Part shown: piece after piece, positions 37,224 through 50,500 of the stretch | Layout of the letters: each line of letters opens with the position of its first letter | How positions within the stretch are numbered: position 1 is the first letter of the stretch | Assembly (NCBI RefSeq): GCF_018687715.1 | Contig: NC_056760.1 | Coordinates: forward strand, 10,218,001 to 10,282,000 | DNA: 64,000 nucleotides | Direction of reading: 5' to 3' | Origin: Carya illinoinensis | Taxonomy: Eukaryota; Streptophyta; Magnoliopsida; Fagales; Juglandaceae | Made by a program: the position numbers and the translations under genes | The notes under the pieces: generated by a model | The model's input: the letters and a program-made list of their open reading frames with translations, nothing else | What the model was told of the DNA's origin: nothing | The model's database searches: none

Positions 37224-38594
37224 TGTTAGAGTTCTATTTATAGTGACCATCTTGCCTATCATCAAGTTTTGATAAGATTTTATCTGTTAAAAAGTTTAAA
37301 TTTAAATTTAAATTGGGTATTAAGAGTTTCATTTTGAACAACTAGTAATGAATAAGTCATATCCTATTCATTCCTTGATGGGAGGAATTGTTCAAGTCTA
37401 ACTCTATTAGAGGGTCCCTGGCCTATCTTATAAATAGAGGGCCTGTGTACACCATCAGTATGGCAATCAAAAAGCATAGGCTAGAAGATTCTCTTCTTAC
37501 TCAAATATTTCTTTCTTTTTAAGTGGGTTTTCTTTTAGGCTCTTGTCGTTCTTGAATCGCCATGACAAGAAGTATGCAATTTATTATTTTTGTTGTTGTC
37601 CACTCTGTATTTTATTATTTTTACATGTGATATCAGAGCCACCTTCATGCCTATTGATCAAGATTTTTGAGATATATGTATTTTCTCATTTTAGCATGAA
37701 AATATAATATTATTGTGTTTTCTTTGTGAGATCTAATTTGGTTTGATATAAGTAATTTTATGGCCTTTTGTTGTGGGAGTGTGAATACGTAGAGTTTAAG
37801 GCGGTTCTGTCTAGGAGATTGGAACTTAAACGAAACCATTGTGACCCAATCTTTCTTAGGAATCTTGAAGTTCTATCTAGAAAAGAAGAATCTTTCCTAA
37901 GAACTTACTTAGTATTACTATTCATTTTTACGATAAAATTCATCAAGGCATTGATCAGCCCTGTTTATAAAAAAATAAAAATAAAAATGGAAGAAACCGT
38001 GCGATTTTGACATTTGGTCTGCTTATAAAAAGAAAAAAAGAAAAAAAAAAAGTATGACCCTCAACTATGGATATACTTTCGATCTGACTTGGCCTTCTAT
38101 CAATTTTGGCCTTATTAGGCCTTTAACGACTTATTACACCTTTCGACCTTTTAAACTTTCTTGGCCTTATTAAGTCTTTGGTTTTAAGAAAGATTTGCCC
38201 TTATTAAAAGGCAGACGCAATAATGGGCTATCTGTTTAGTAAATATTGATTTACACAAAATAATTTCAACCAACCCAATTTAAAGGAATAAAATATTGAT
38301 TTTTAAATAATATTTTATTATTTTAAAAAAAGTTTTATTCCTGGGCTTGTTTTTGGATTGTTTGTTCTTTGTATTAATTTTTGTATTAATTTTTGGCTGA
38401 TCAATATATATTGTTTTTCCTATGTAAGATGTTAGAAGTTATGATTATTTGAAATATTTTGGGAGTAGCTAAAACATCCTTATCTATTGAAAAATATCAT
38501 ATAAGGTCGATTATTGGAGTATTTTGGGAGTAGCCAAAGCATCCTAATTTATAACAATAATCATTTAAAGTTTTAACCTTATAAAAATGTTAGG
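37224..38594 (+). mobile_element. Truncated Copia element C (5' LTR plus leader)
   Basis: LTR 37224-37625 sits after 'ggagttgaaca', the same site as element A, followed by a degenerate primer-binding site (gtgatatcagagcc) and about 970 bp of leader. Similarity to element B stops near 38594, after 'ccttataaaaatgtta'. The 37780-37920 segment is shared with B (39830-39970) but missing in A. Confidence 0.85.
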
Positions 38595-38950
38595 TGAAAG
38601 TAATGTACAATTCACGTTTACTTAGTTTATATTTAATTTTTTTTATTAAAAACTTATTTTTTACTAATAAAGACGTAATATTTTTGGTTAATTAAATAAC
38701 TAACGATATAATATTTATGTAATTGATAAACAATTACACGTTGTGATATATTATAAAATAAGAGCATTAATAAAATCTATAACATGATCCTATAAATAAA
38801 CATCGTCCATAGTTTTATGAAAGCTGTTTGAGATAATTTTGATTCTAGGATGACAATCAAACGTTTTTCTAATCTTGCATTGCTTGAATAGAGAGGACAT
38901 TAAAATGCCTATATTTTTTTCTCCTTCAGTGTCTCTGGATCTACATAAAC
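38595..38950. other. AT-rich spacer between Copia C and the CRK4 fragment
   Basis: About 355 bp not seen elsewhere in the window, with no recognisable feature. It is the filler at the deletion that removed the rest of element C, the intervening unit and the 5' part of CRK4. Confidence 0.5.
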
Positions 38951-39153
38951 TTGAATCAAATGAAGATGATAGACCAACCATGGCTTCAGTTGTTACCATG
39001 CTCGACAGTTTTGACAAACATGGAAGCATTGAAATCGAAAAGCCTTTATTTGAGGATGATAATCATAGAGTGTCAGATAGGAGAACTTTCCGTCAGAGGG
39101 TCCGGAGATTGTTTTGGAAGAAAAAAGGCTTTCGAGTCCTGGAATCATGGTAG
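38951..39153 (+). pseudogene. CRK4 fragment: last-exon remnant
   Basis: The 3' two-thirds of CRK exon 7 only, from '[15 protein letters not shown]' to the stop, closely matching CRK1 ([15 protein letters not shown]). It is followed by the normal CRK 3' flank and then a Copia LTR at the usual site. No upstream exons exist. An open frame extends left to 38875 through unrelated sequence, which is probably chance. Confidence 0.85.
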
Positions 39154-39297
39154 ACAACGCTGATCTGAGCCACCATATATATGCATCGGACGCATTCTGA
39201 ACTTTTGAATTCTCCCAATTATTCCACCATATAGAGCATTAGGTAGGATGAATACTTGCCACAATACTATTGACTTCAATTTCTTTGGAGTTGAACA

Positions 39298-39680
39298 TGT
39301 TAGACCCTCTTGCTTATCAAGTTTTGATAAGATTTTATCTGTTAAGAAGCTTAAATTTAAATTTAAACTGGGTATTAAGAGTTTCATTTTGAACAACCAG
39401 TAATGAATAAGTCTTATCCTATTCATTACTTGATGGGAGGAATAATTTAAGTCTAACTCATATAGAGGGTCCCTGGCCTAGCCTATAAATAGAGAGCCTG
39501 TGTACACCATCAGTATGATAATCAAAAGGCGTAGCCTAGAAGATTCTCTTCCTACTCAAATATTTCTTTCTTTTTAAGTAGGTTTTCTTTTAGGCTCTTG
39601 TTGTTCTTGAATCACCATGACAGGAAGTATGCAATTTATTATTTCCGTTGTTGTACATTCTGTATTTTATTATTCTTACA
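39298..39680 (+). repeat. 5' LTR of Copia element B
   Basis: 383 bp, TG...CA. It has lost a few bases near its left end ('tgttagaccctcttg') relative to the other 5' LTRs. Confidence 0.9.
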
Positions 39681-40918
39681 TGTGGTATCAGAGCCACCTT
39701 CATGCCTATTGATTAAGATTTTTGAGATACATGTATTTTCTCGTTTTAGCATGAAAATCTAATATTATTGTGTTTTCATTGTGAGATCAAATTTGGTTTG
39801 ATATGAGAAATTTTATGGCCTTTTGTTGTGGGAGTGTGGATATTTACAGTCTAAGGCGGTTCTGTCTAGGAGATTGGAACTTAAGCAGAACCATTGTGAC
39901 CCAATCTTCCTTAGGAACCTTGAAGTTCTATCTAGGAAGAAGAATCTTCCCTAAGAACTTACTTAGTAGTACTATTTATTTTTACAATAAAATTCATCAA
40001 GGCATTGATTGGCCATGTTTATAAAAAATAAAAAATAAAAGGGGAGAAATCGTGCGATTTTGACATTTAGTCTGTTTATAAATGAAAAATAAATAAAAAG
40101 TATGAACCTCAATTATGGATTTACTTTTAGTCTGATTTGGTCTTCTATCAATTTTGGCCTTATTAGGCCTTTAACGACTTGTTACACCTTTCTGCATTTT
40201 AAACTTTCTTGGCCTTATTAAGTCTTGGCTTTTAACCCTTATTAAAAGGCAGACAGAATAATGGGCTATATGTTCAGTAAGTATTGATTCACACATAATA
40301 ATTTCGACCAACCCAATTTAAAGGAATAAAATATTGATTTTTAAATAATATTTTATTATTTAAAAAAAAAGTTTTATTCCTGGGCTTGTTTTTGGATTGT
40401 TTGTTTTTTGTATTAATTTTTGGTGGATTAATATATATTGTTTTTCCTATAGTAAGATGTTAGAGGTTATGATTATTTGAAATATTTTGGGAGTAGCTAA
40501 AGCATCCTCATCTATTGAAAAATAATCATATAAGGTCGATAATCGAAATATTTTGGGAGTAGCCAAAGCATCCTAATTTATAACGATAATCATATAAAGA
40601 TTTAACCTTATAAAAATATATTAGCATATGTGTTGTGATTAAATCATTATTTTAGTGACTTGGCCCCAAAGGAAGGTTATTATTTTATGGTTTGATTAGA
40701 ATAAGATAGATGGTTTAGTGTTGGTGGTAGATTTTCCCATGCCCAAAGGTATGGAGAATTTATTTATTAACATTGAATTATTATATTCTTATTATTTAGA
40801 TATTTAGTAAATTCTTATGTGATGCAACCACTATTTATAGTTGGTTAAAACTTACTATTGGTTAAATTGACATTGGTTGATTTAAATAAAGTTAAAATTC
40901 ATAGCATTAAAGTGATTT

Positions 40919-43900
40919 TTGGTTATTGCAGTTTTAACTTTTCCCACTTCACCTTTTGATGATATTATTCGTATTCTGATGCTAAATGATGATAATTTCT
41001 TTGACTGGAAAGAAATTATTCTTCTGAGATTGTGGGGAAAAAAAAAACTGGATTTGTTTCAGATCTTGAAAATGTATTTTTTATTCCTAATTTTTCTAGA
41101 AATTTGGTTTTAGTTTCAAAGTTTACTGAGATTGAATTTGAGTTTAAATTTGTTAATTTTACTTTCAGCATTTTTTAAGAATAATGTTTATATTGGTGGT
41201 GGAATAAAAATTGATGGTTTATTTAAATTTGAGTTAGATCCCAATTTTGAGAATAATTATTTATCCTTGCATATTGATGTTGGTATTAAACGGAGCATCA
41301 TAAATGAGAACTCATCCATGTTATGACATAGGAGATTGGGACATATCTCCATATAGAGAATTAAAAGGTTGATGAATGATGGAGTCTTACAAACTCTTGA
41401 TTTTACTGACTTTAGGACTGGTGTGGACTGCATAAAAGGAAAGCAGACCAACAAGACCACTAAAGGTGCCATAAGGAGTTCGAGTATTGTAAAAATCATA
41501 CACACTGATATCTGTGGACCTTTTCCTACTCCCTACCTAAATGGTCAGAGATATTTTATCTCATTCATTGATGACCATACAAGGTATATGTATATCTACC
41601 TTCTAAATGAAAAGGCTGAAAAACTAGATGTTTTCAAAACCTATAAAGTTGAAGAAGAGAAATAAAAGGAAAATAAAATCAAGATCGTAAGATCTAAAAG
41701 TGGAGGTGAGTATTATGGTAGGTATACAGAAAATAGACAAATGATGGGTTCATTTGCAAAATTCCTCAAAGAAGAGGGAATTATTGCACAATACACAATA
41801 CCCAGCACACCACAACAGAACGGTATAGCTGAATGGAGGAATCACACGCTTATAGACATGGTAAGAAGCATGATTAGTAATTCTGAACTGTCATTATTCT
41901 TGAAGAGTGAAAGCCTTGAAAACCGTTGTATATATCTTGAACAGAGTTTTGTCCAATGCTGTCTCTAAGACACCTTTTGAGTTATGGACGGGATGAAAAC
42001 CAAGTATGAGTCATTTACGGGTATGGGGTTGTCCTATTGAAGTGAGGATTTATAATCCTCACATAAAGAAATTGGACCCAAGAAGAATAAGTGGTTTTTT
42101 CATTGGCTATCTAGTAAACTCCAAAAGTTTCAAGTTTTATTGTCATTCAAATAGTCCTAGTATTGTTGAAAGCAGAAATGTCAAATTCCTGGAGGATGTT
42201 GAAACTAGTAGGAGTGTTTATCCTCATAAGTTACAATTTGAGGAAGCACAAGAGCATACTAAAACTCCTTCATATGAAGGACGCATGATTATGCTAAGAG
42301 AAGATCAAATTGATCACTTTGAACAACAATCATTTCAAGAACAGTCTACTCATGAAGATCAGGTTCAAGCATAACCTAATCCTTGTTTACAAACTACAAA
42401 GGAAGTAGTATTAAGAAGATCCTCAAGAGTAAGGAGACTAACAATTTCTAATGATTATATGGTTTACCTTCAAGAATTGACTTTAATGTTGGACCTAAGG
42501 AAGATTCAAGCTCGTTTTCAAAGACCATGAGTGGAGATAATTCCACATCTTGGTATGATGCCATAAAAGATGAGATGGAATCCATGGCTAAAAATCAAGT
42601 CTGAGATCTCGTTAACTTACATAATGGAGCAGTAGCCATTGACTGTAAATGGGTTTATAAAACCAGAAGGAATGCTTCTGGTAATGTTAAACGATGTATA
42701 GCCAAACTTGTAGCTAAATGATTTATTCAAAATGAAGGTATTGACTACCATAAAACCTTCTCTCCAGTTTCTAAGAAGGATTCATTCAGAATAGTCATGA
42801 CATTAGTAGCTCATTTTGATATAGAGTTACATCAGATGGATGTGAAAACAACATTATTAAATGGAGATCTTGAAGAGGAGGTATATATGTTACAACTTGG
42901 GGGTTTTAAAGAAAACAGTTAAAGAATATATGGACTTAAACAGGCCTCCCTCCAGTAGTATATAAAGTTTCACAAGGTTATTATCTCATTTGGATTTATT
43001 GAAAACCTTGTTGATCAGTGCATATACCTTAAGGTCAGTGAAAGTAAATTCATTTTCTTAGTCTTATATGTAGATGATATTTTGCTTGTGAGCAATGATT
43101 TAGGCTTGCTATACGACACCAAACAGTTTCTTTCTCAAAACTTTGAAATGAAGGATTTAGGTAAAGTATCTTATTTCATTGGCTTAGAGATTCACAAAGA
43201 CAGAGAATAAAGAATTTGGAGACTGTTTTAAAGAGCCTACATTGAAAGAGTTTTGGAGAGATTCAATATGAAGAGTTGTAAGGCTTCAGTGGCACCTATT
43301 GTCAAAGAGGATGCATTTAGTAAAATCCAATACCCTTAAAATGCATGAAAGAAGGAGAAGATGAAAGGGATATTGTATACATATGTAGTAAGAAGCCTAA
43401 TGTATGTACATGTCTGCACTATACCTGACATTGACTTCGCAGTGGGATTATTGGATCGATATCAAAATAACCCAGGATTGGGTCATTGGAAAGCTGCAAA
43501 GAAAGTTCTATGGTATTTATAAGGAACCAAGAATTACAGATTGATCTACAGACGCACTGACTAATTAGAGGTGGTTGGTTATTCAGACTCGGATTTTGCC
43601 AAATGCGTAGACACCAGAAAATCTATTTCAGGATATATATTTTTTAACTTGCTGGAGTGCTATATTCTGGAGGAGTTGTAAGCAAACTATTGTTGCTACG
43701 TCTACTGTGAAGGTAGAGTTCATAGCATGCTATGAAGCTATTGCACAAGCATTATGGTTAAGGAATTTTCTCTGTAGTCTTAAGATTGTTGATTTAGTAA
43801 AGAGACCACTAAAGATCTTCTGTGATAATACTGCTGTAGTTTTCTTCTCCAAAAACAATAAAAGCAATCGCAGAAGTAAGCATATCGATATCAAGTACCT

Positions 43901-44054
43901 CAGTGTTAGAGAGAGCATCAAGAGGAATAAGGTGTTTATTGAGCACATAAGTACTGAGTTGATGATTGCAGATCCCATGAGCAAAGGCTTACCAGTACTG
44001 CAGTTCCAAAGTTATGTGGACAATATGGTACTTGTCAACTTATTTTATGTTTAG
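40919..44054 (+). pseudogene. Copia B gag-pol remnant
   Basis: A gag N-terminal segment (LNDDNFFDWKE, about 40980) runs after a stop into the pre-integrase region at about 41200. The integrase first aspartate (HTDICGPF) and glutamate (NGIAEW) are kept. The integrase C-terminal part is at 42006-42374, reverse transcriptase at about 42780-43150 with YVDD present, and RNase H at 43540-44054. Numerous stops and small deletions interrupt the frame, including one in the RT YGLKQAS region. Confidence 0.85.
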
Positions 44055-44417
44055 TTTCTCTTTATTTGGTCTATAGACATACAATATTTATTTTAGTTTT
44101 ATTTTGGAGAATAAAGTTGTTTTGCGCATATTATTTTTATTCATGTGGATTATGTAAAGTGGGACCCGAATGACTTGTTGAAAGTTCATTCATAAAGTTA
44201 TTTGCTTATATGGTACTTATTTAATGGATATTGTACATGTGATACATGGAATGAATGGCTTGACTTTATAAAAGCTTTACCGCCACGATTCGTACATAAT
44301 ATTATTTATTTAAGTGGGAGTGTTTTATAACTAGTTAAAATAAATAATGTTTGGCCATATTTGGTTTTCTATCACCCTATATGGAAACTTGTGTGACATG
44401 AGAGTCAAGTGGGAGAA

Positions 44418-44811
44418 TGTTAAAGTTTTATTTTGAGTAACCCTCTTACCTATTAAGTTTTGATAAGATTTTATCTGTTAAGAAGTTTAAATTTAAATTT
44501 AAACTAAGGAATTAAGAGTTTCATTTTGAACAACTAATAATAGATAAGCTCTATCATATTCCTTGATGGGAGGAATAGTTCAAATCTAACTCTGTTAAAG
44601 GGTCTCAGCCTAGCCTATAAATAGAAGGCCTATGTATATCACAGTGTGGCGATCAAAAGGCATAGGCCAAAAGATTCTCTTCTTATTCAAATATTTCTTT
44701 CTCTTTAAGTGAATTTTCTTTTAGACGCTTACTCGTTCTTGAATCACCATAACAAGAAGTATGTAATTTATTATTCCGTTCCTACCTATTCTGTATTTTA
44801 TTATTCTAACA
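44418..44811 (+). repeat. 3' LTR of Copia element B
   Basis: 394 bp, beginning tgttaaag and ending ctaaca. It groups with the 3' LTR of element A. Confidence 0.9.
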
Positions 44812-46650
44812 GAGATGGCAATGGACGTTCCAGTACTGGAATTGCCCACGATATGTAGGACTTTTCACTTGGTGAGCCTGATTATGGAGCTCAATCTATG
44901 ATGAACGGCTGATAGAGGGATCTCGAGGAAAAGATATGTCATTCAGAACAGGTGATAGGCAAGCGGGTAAATGGGCCTATGTTCCCGACGTTGAAAGCGA
45001 AGCCGCGGAAGGTCTGGGAAAGTATCGTCCAACTACGTGTACAGAGCAGGGACCTCGAGCCTTGTTTCTTGGGTCTGGTTCGTCTTAAAACCAAGGTCCA
45101 AGTCTGTGCAGAGCCAGACTTTAGTGGCAGACCTGTTTTGCATTGCAGACCAATTATACTATTTGCATTGACTTGATGTACTATTTTAGCAGCTTAGGAT
45201 TGAGTTCCTCTCTCTCTCTCTCTCTCTCTATTGGCTAGTTAGATCCCTTGAAATTGGCTAGTTAGATTGTATTGCAATTTGGACAACCAATGTGAAAAGA
45301 GTGTGAGAGCCCCATTGCCTTTAGTAGGTGCACCCTCTGGTCTGGGCCATTGTTAGTGAGATCAGCATATTCCTTTCATATTGACTGTTCAGATTTTTGT
45401 GCAATTCAAGCAGTCAAATCTGAATCCCTCTCTCTTTTGATAGATATTTTTCTTCGTATTCTGCTACAATCATTACGAGGCATGTGATAATACAATGGAG
45501 AAATTTCATGACAATTTAATCTTCGAAGTTTTTTAATTATTGTGTCCCTGGAATATCTGGCCTGTCATCTCTAAATAAAATATATATCCATCTTTCATTG
45601 TCGCATATTTCACCTTTCAAAGCTACATAAACAACGTATCATGTGAAGCTAATCAATGTATATAATAAACTAAATATCATAAAGCTTAATCTTACTAAAC
45701 ACATTCCACAACGCAAACAGAATAATATTATATTATATTACCCCCTTCCCACTTGCAATTCTTAAGTTCCAAGGTCCAATTTTTTAATTTTTTATATTTT
45801 TTATTTGTTTTGTTTATCTAAAAAACTAGAAAGATAGTGAATCAAGGGGTGCGAGCGTGTGTGTACTCATTACAGGACTCCATTACCTTACCAGCACATT
45901 TTTCATGGACTTTTAACCCTGTGATTTGGTGCTTTTTTAGGCAATTTTTCTTAGTTTTTAAATTGAAAAGCTCTGATTAAATTAAGATGGGGATGCCGTA
46001 TTTTTTTGACAAACAAAGGGTTGCTCATGTGGGTGGGATTAATTTAAAATTAGAAGGATGGTATCCAAGGTTTAGCTTCATATTCCCCTGACACAAACTG
46101 CATCAAGAGACAACCATTTAGGTTACCATTGCACGTGAGGTTGTTTTCTAATTGTACCCCACTAAGCATAAAAGCTTATTAGTTGCACGTGTGCATATAT
46201 TTTCTTAATGTATAATCTGGGAAAAGGGGTCATCAGACTCGCAACTCAAGACAGACACCCAATTTCTATCTTTTCATTCCACTAATTACAACCTTTGCTC
46301 GTTGATTTTTGCATTAATCAATTGGTAAATGGGCATTTCTCTTGATTAATTTAGAGCTTTGCTTTACTGAATAAGTTATTTTTCTAGACCAAAAATAAAA
46401 ATAAAAAGAAAGGGAAAGAAAGAGGTCAGAGATTGCACAAACTGCCTAGATACCAAAGCATATTTACAAGCAGATACAATCACCACATACAGTACTACAA
46501 TAGAAACTTTTAATCTCAAAAAAATTATATATGATTTGTCATTGATTACCGTGTGACCAGCTTGATTGCATAGGATATATATAAGAACGGCAGGTATGGA
46601 TAATGAACATTGGAATTCTACTACTATACTATACTGCTACACATCCCTTC
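44812..46650. other. Unit 3 spacer, no gene seen
   Basis: Counterpart of 7638-9330 and 23627-26370, with the empty hAT target (single gtcattca) near 44937. A (CT)n run lies at 45208-45230. About 230 bp present in unit 2 is deleted near 46650. Confidence 0.55.
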
Positions 46651-46654
46651 TGTC

Positions 46655-46935
46655 TCAACTCATATAGAGAGACACTCTTTTATTTAAACAATTATTTTAA
46701 AATCATTTCCTAATTCAAAACCATTTCATTTCACTTCCTATTCCAAACATACAATTTTCAAAAATTATCAAATCTCAACTCAACAATATCACTATTATTC
46801 GCAAACCATTTCAACTCATCTCATTTTTTAATTTAAACAAATAAAATTTTTCAAAACCATCTAATCTCTTCTCAATAATCTTACTACTATTTACAAATAT
46901 TTTCAACTCATATCACTATCCAAACCAGCCCGTGA
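46655..46935. repeat. AT-rich MITE-like element (unit 3 copy)
   Basis: Counterpart of 9609-9960 and 26822-27150, with its left part removed by the unit 3 deletion. Confidence 0.4.
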
Positions 46936-46976
46936 GGGGTGTTTGGAGCCCCAAGAATCCAAGGAGGAAGAGAGTC

Positions 46977-47007
46977 AGAGAGAGAGAGAGAGAGAGAGGC
47001 GCACGTG
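46977..47007. promoter_or_regulatory. GA-repeat and G-box before the intact recombinase-like gene
   Basis: A GA run followed by CACGTG at 47002-47007, about 550 bp upstream of the ATG at 47560. Conserved with units 1 and 2. Confidence 0.45.
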
Positions 47008-47559
47008 GTGATGCATGCCTTAACCCTCGGCGTTCTCATTTCGATTTACTTCCGAAACTGAAGCAATAATCAAACCCAAGAGTCTCCTCAACTTCCATTC
47101 ACGTTCATCTGCCTCACCAGAATGTCATCATTGATTATTCAGAGACGTCTTCTACTTCATGTTCTCTTTTGAACTCTTCCTGTCATGAATGACCATGTAG
47201 CTTCAACATTAGCATAGTTTCACTTGCACTGATCAAACTATACTGCTCTTCAAGCTCTTTTAATTCCTTCTTTGTAACCCTTTCATGCTCTCTTCTGATC
47301 ACATTCGGATAGTCCTTGATTATATTGATGCATCTCCACTAAAAAGCTAGACAACCAATGAAAACCATTTTTTTATGACAAAGGTTTTGCATTCAAATGG
47401 TCCTTCTTTGACTTTTGCGGTTTTGCTACATGGTTAACGTCCGATCACTGCTCTCATTTATATATCTTGATTTACTTTGAAGATTTTCATCTGGGAAGCA
47501 TTTCTACGAGGTTTTGATTGGTGGGTGCATGTAATTTTTGTGATTATTGGTATATTTCA

Positions 47560-50500
47560 ATGGTGGAGCTTCAGTCCTGCGCTGGCTTGGTCAATGGTTC
47601 TGCATTGTGTGCTATAGAGCAAGAAGTGAAAGGGGAGGGCATCAGTGTTATTGCTGAGATTACTGCCGAGTTACAAAGGGAAAGACGGAAGAATGCTGAG
47701 CTTTCGGAGAGAATATCAATTCTTGAAGCTCAAATACAGGAAAGAAAAAAACAATCTCTTCCTACAGATGGACAAGTATGATAGCCTAGTTCATGCTTGC
47801 GTTTTTTCTTAGTTCTTTGGTTTTGTTATTTTATTGTGATGTTTGCATGTCTCTTTTACGAGTGGGTAAGAAATCATCTGTTCAATCTGGCTATTTTGTT
47901 ATGTTCCAAAATTTCTGCTAAGTATGTGTTGATTCGATTGGCCCGAGGAATTTTGCATTTGAATTGAGATGAATGTTAATTTCGCTTTAAAGTAGAAGAT
48001 ACTGAAACTGCTATTACAATACAAAGAAAACAGCATGTAAGATGTAATGAAATGCTTTTGATATTGTTTATGGCAAACTCACTAATGAAACTTAAAGACA
48101 GACGAGGGAAATTGTCACTAACAGACAGATGGTTTAGCAATTGTAAATTACATAGTGATAAGTATAGTTACAAATCAAATCTCTTAATATCTGATAAGAA
48201 TAATAACTAAATCAAATTTCTTTATAATTTGTTTTCATTTTATCTCAAACATGCACAACTGAGAGCAATTATTTCAACGTAACAACTTGTCTTGATCATA
48301 TTATCAAAAGGCTCACTTATCTTAAATTTCAGGGCGATTGTCCCAATGCAATGGAAAGAAGCATGAAGAAGTTAAAAAGACAGAAAACAGAACGGAGTGC
48401 TGGAACTGAGAATGGAAACATTAGCAAAAGTGAAATGGCAACACAGCAGACGCATGACTCGCAGTGTTCACCCCCGGGAGAGGCTAGCCTTGAAGACTGC
48501 TTGGTTAGTTGGATGAGAAAGGATGAGAACCATTTTTTTCATTATGAGAAATTTAAAGATGGTGATTCAACAGCAGACTGTGATGATACAGATGATAGTG
48601 ATGATGAAAATGATGATTATCATGAAGAGGATGATATTAACAGTGGCCATAAAGTTGGGAATATTGATGAAACTTCAATAACTGCTATTGAACGGGAAGA
48701 ATGTCCTCGTGAAGGTGGTGATGAGGGATTACTTATACCATGTTTGGAAAGTTCCTCTGGTGTTCAGCTTGAGCCAACATTTTCAATTGTGAGCCAAGAA
48801 ACGAATGAAAACCAAAACGAAAACGGTATGGCACCTGATACACAGCCAGGTTATGATAAGAGGGAACTCAAAAGACTTGACAGGAAAGAGACCAAAAATA
48901 CTGAAGGACAGAAAGAACTATCGGAGTTCCTTTGTTTTGATAAAGGGGTCTGTCATAGCCTATCATTACAAAAAAAACCTCCAAAGGTGGCTTTCTGTCC
49001 AAAAGAAGTGAAGAAAATTATTGAGTCAAATATCCTGTTACAGAAAAATGCTCAGTCTCACACCATAAGAAAAATTATAGTTTTTGCATCTCTCGGTATA
49101 AGGCATGGATGTGAAGATATGTATGAGTTGGACTTCAATCATTTTAGCATTCTGAGGAAGGGAGAACCATATGTATCTCCCACAAATCCTGGGGTAAACA
49201 TTCTGATTTTGCAAACTTTGTTAGTTTCATGAGACCGAATAATTGGTTTTAGTATAGTTGCTTGAAAGATACTGAGGATTTATGGATAGGAGTATTTGTT
49301 GGGGTTCCTTGTCTTTGCTGCTGTTTCGCCAGGGGCCTTCTTTTTATTTGATGCGAAGTATGCGTTACCTTTTCATCATTTTGTTTGATTGCCAAGATTG
49401 TTTTCCTCAATGTGAAGATATTTTTGGGTCAATTATAGTCCTGATACAACTGAAATTCTTGTCCTGATATATCTGAATGTTGCCTCTCCATGCATCCACT
49501 ATTATCATTACTGACGTCATATATGTAAACAGTCTCAAAGCTCTTCCGCCTTTGATGCCATGTTGTCTTATCATCAGTAGCACAGTGCTTCCCAGAACAT
49601 TTGATTAACTTATTTTCCCCTTGTTCTCTCTATCAAGTGAATTAGTCAGCTCTTCTGGTTAACTTGTTGATAGAAAGAGGATGGTGTTTTCACCAGGCAA
49701 TATCTCATCTGAACTCAGGTAATTTTGTGAGGGGTTGCCACATGGTAGAACAAATTGCTTGAAAGCTAGGAAAAAATATTTTTTGTTTCCCTACTCGCTT
49801 TCTGCTTTACTCAGTGACATCAGAATATTACGGGAAATTGATAGGATTTGGATTGGTGCCATTGTGAATTTGGTTGCGTTGATGGGAGTCTAGTTCTTTT
49901 GGTGAATATAAAAGACCAAATCGAAGCATCTTGGGTTGCCAAAGAAAGTGAAAATAAATAAATAAAGAACTTAATTTCCAATTTAATAGGAAATACTGGT
50001 GATCTCATCATATTACAATACCAAATTGCCTGCTACAAAGCTGTCTCAAATGCATGTTTCAACTTTCAGAGGATGCCCATGGTTGGTTGGCTTCTAGGTT
50101 TCTCAAGTTCTTTCCTTAATAATCCTCTGTCAATCAAGGAAACCACTAACTTATCTTATCATCAGGAGCACGTTTTATATGAGAATCCTGGTGTTCGGAG
50201 AAAGGTCTTTTATCCCAATCGACAGAATCCAACATTATGTCCTGTTCAAGTACTTGAGGAAGATAAGGCTATGCGACCGTCTGATGCTAGTTGCCCATCC
50301 TGCCTATTTCTTTGTATCAAGTATGGTGGAAGAACAAGAAATCTTCCCCAAAATGAGTAAGTACTGTCCCAAAACTTCAACAATTGATTTTCCGCTTATG
50401 GTTCCTATACTTGATTTGCATAATCACTAATTGATTTATATTTATTTTCAATTTCTTCAAATTGTATGCACAGAAATATTATTTTCCTATTTCCCCCTTT

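Larger units (their letters stand above)
39298..44811 (+). mobile_element. Copia-type LTR retrotransposon B, defective
   Basis: The 5' LTR is 39298-39680 and the 3' LTR 44418-44811. The primer-binding site tggtatcagagc is at 39683-39694, and a purine tract sits before the 3' LTR. It has the same insertion point and internal structure as element A, including the missing gag/protease block, but lacks the 1.1-kb retroinsertion and retains about 170 bp of leader that A has lost. The right flank (gagatggcaatgg) is identical to that after element A. Confidence 0.92.

Noticed and set aside
37651..38010. Frames in the Copia leader as possible genes
   Set aside because: They lie between the primer-binding site and gag in elements B and C, are not conserved in frame, and match no protein.
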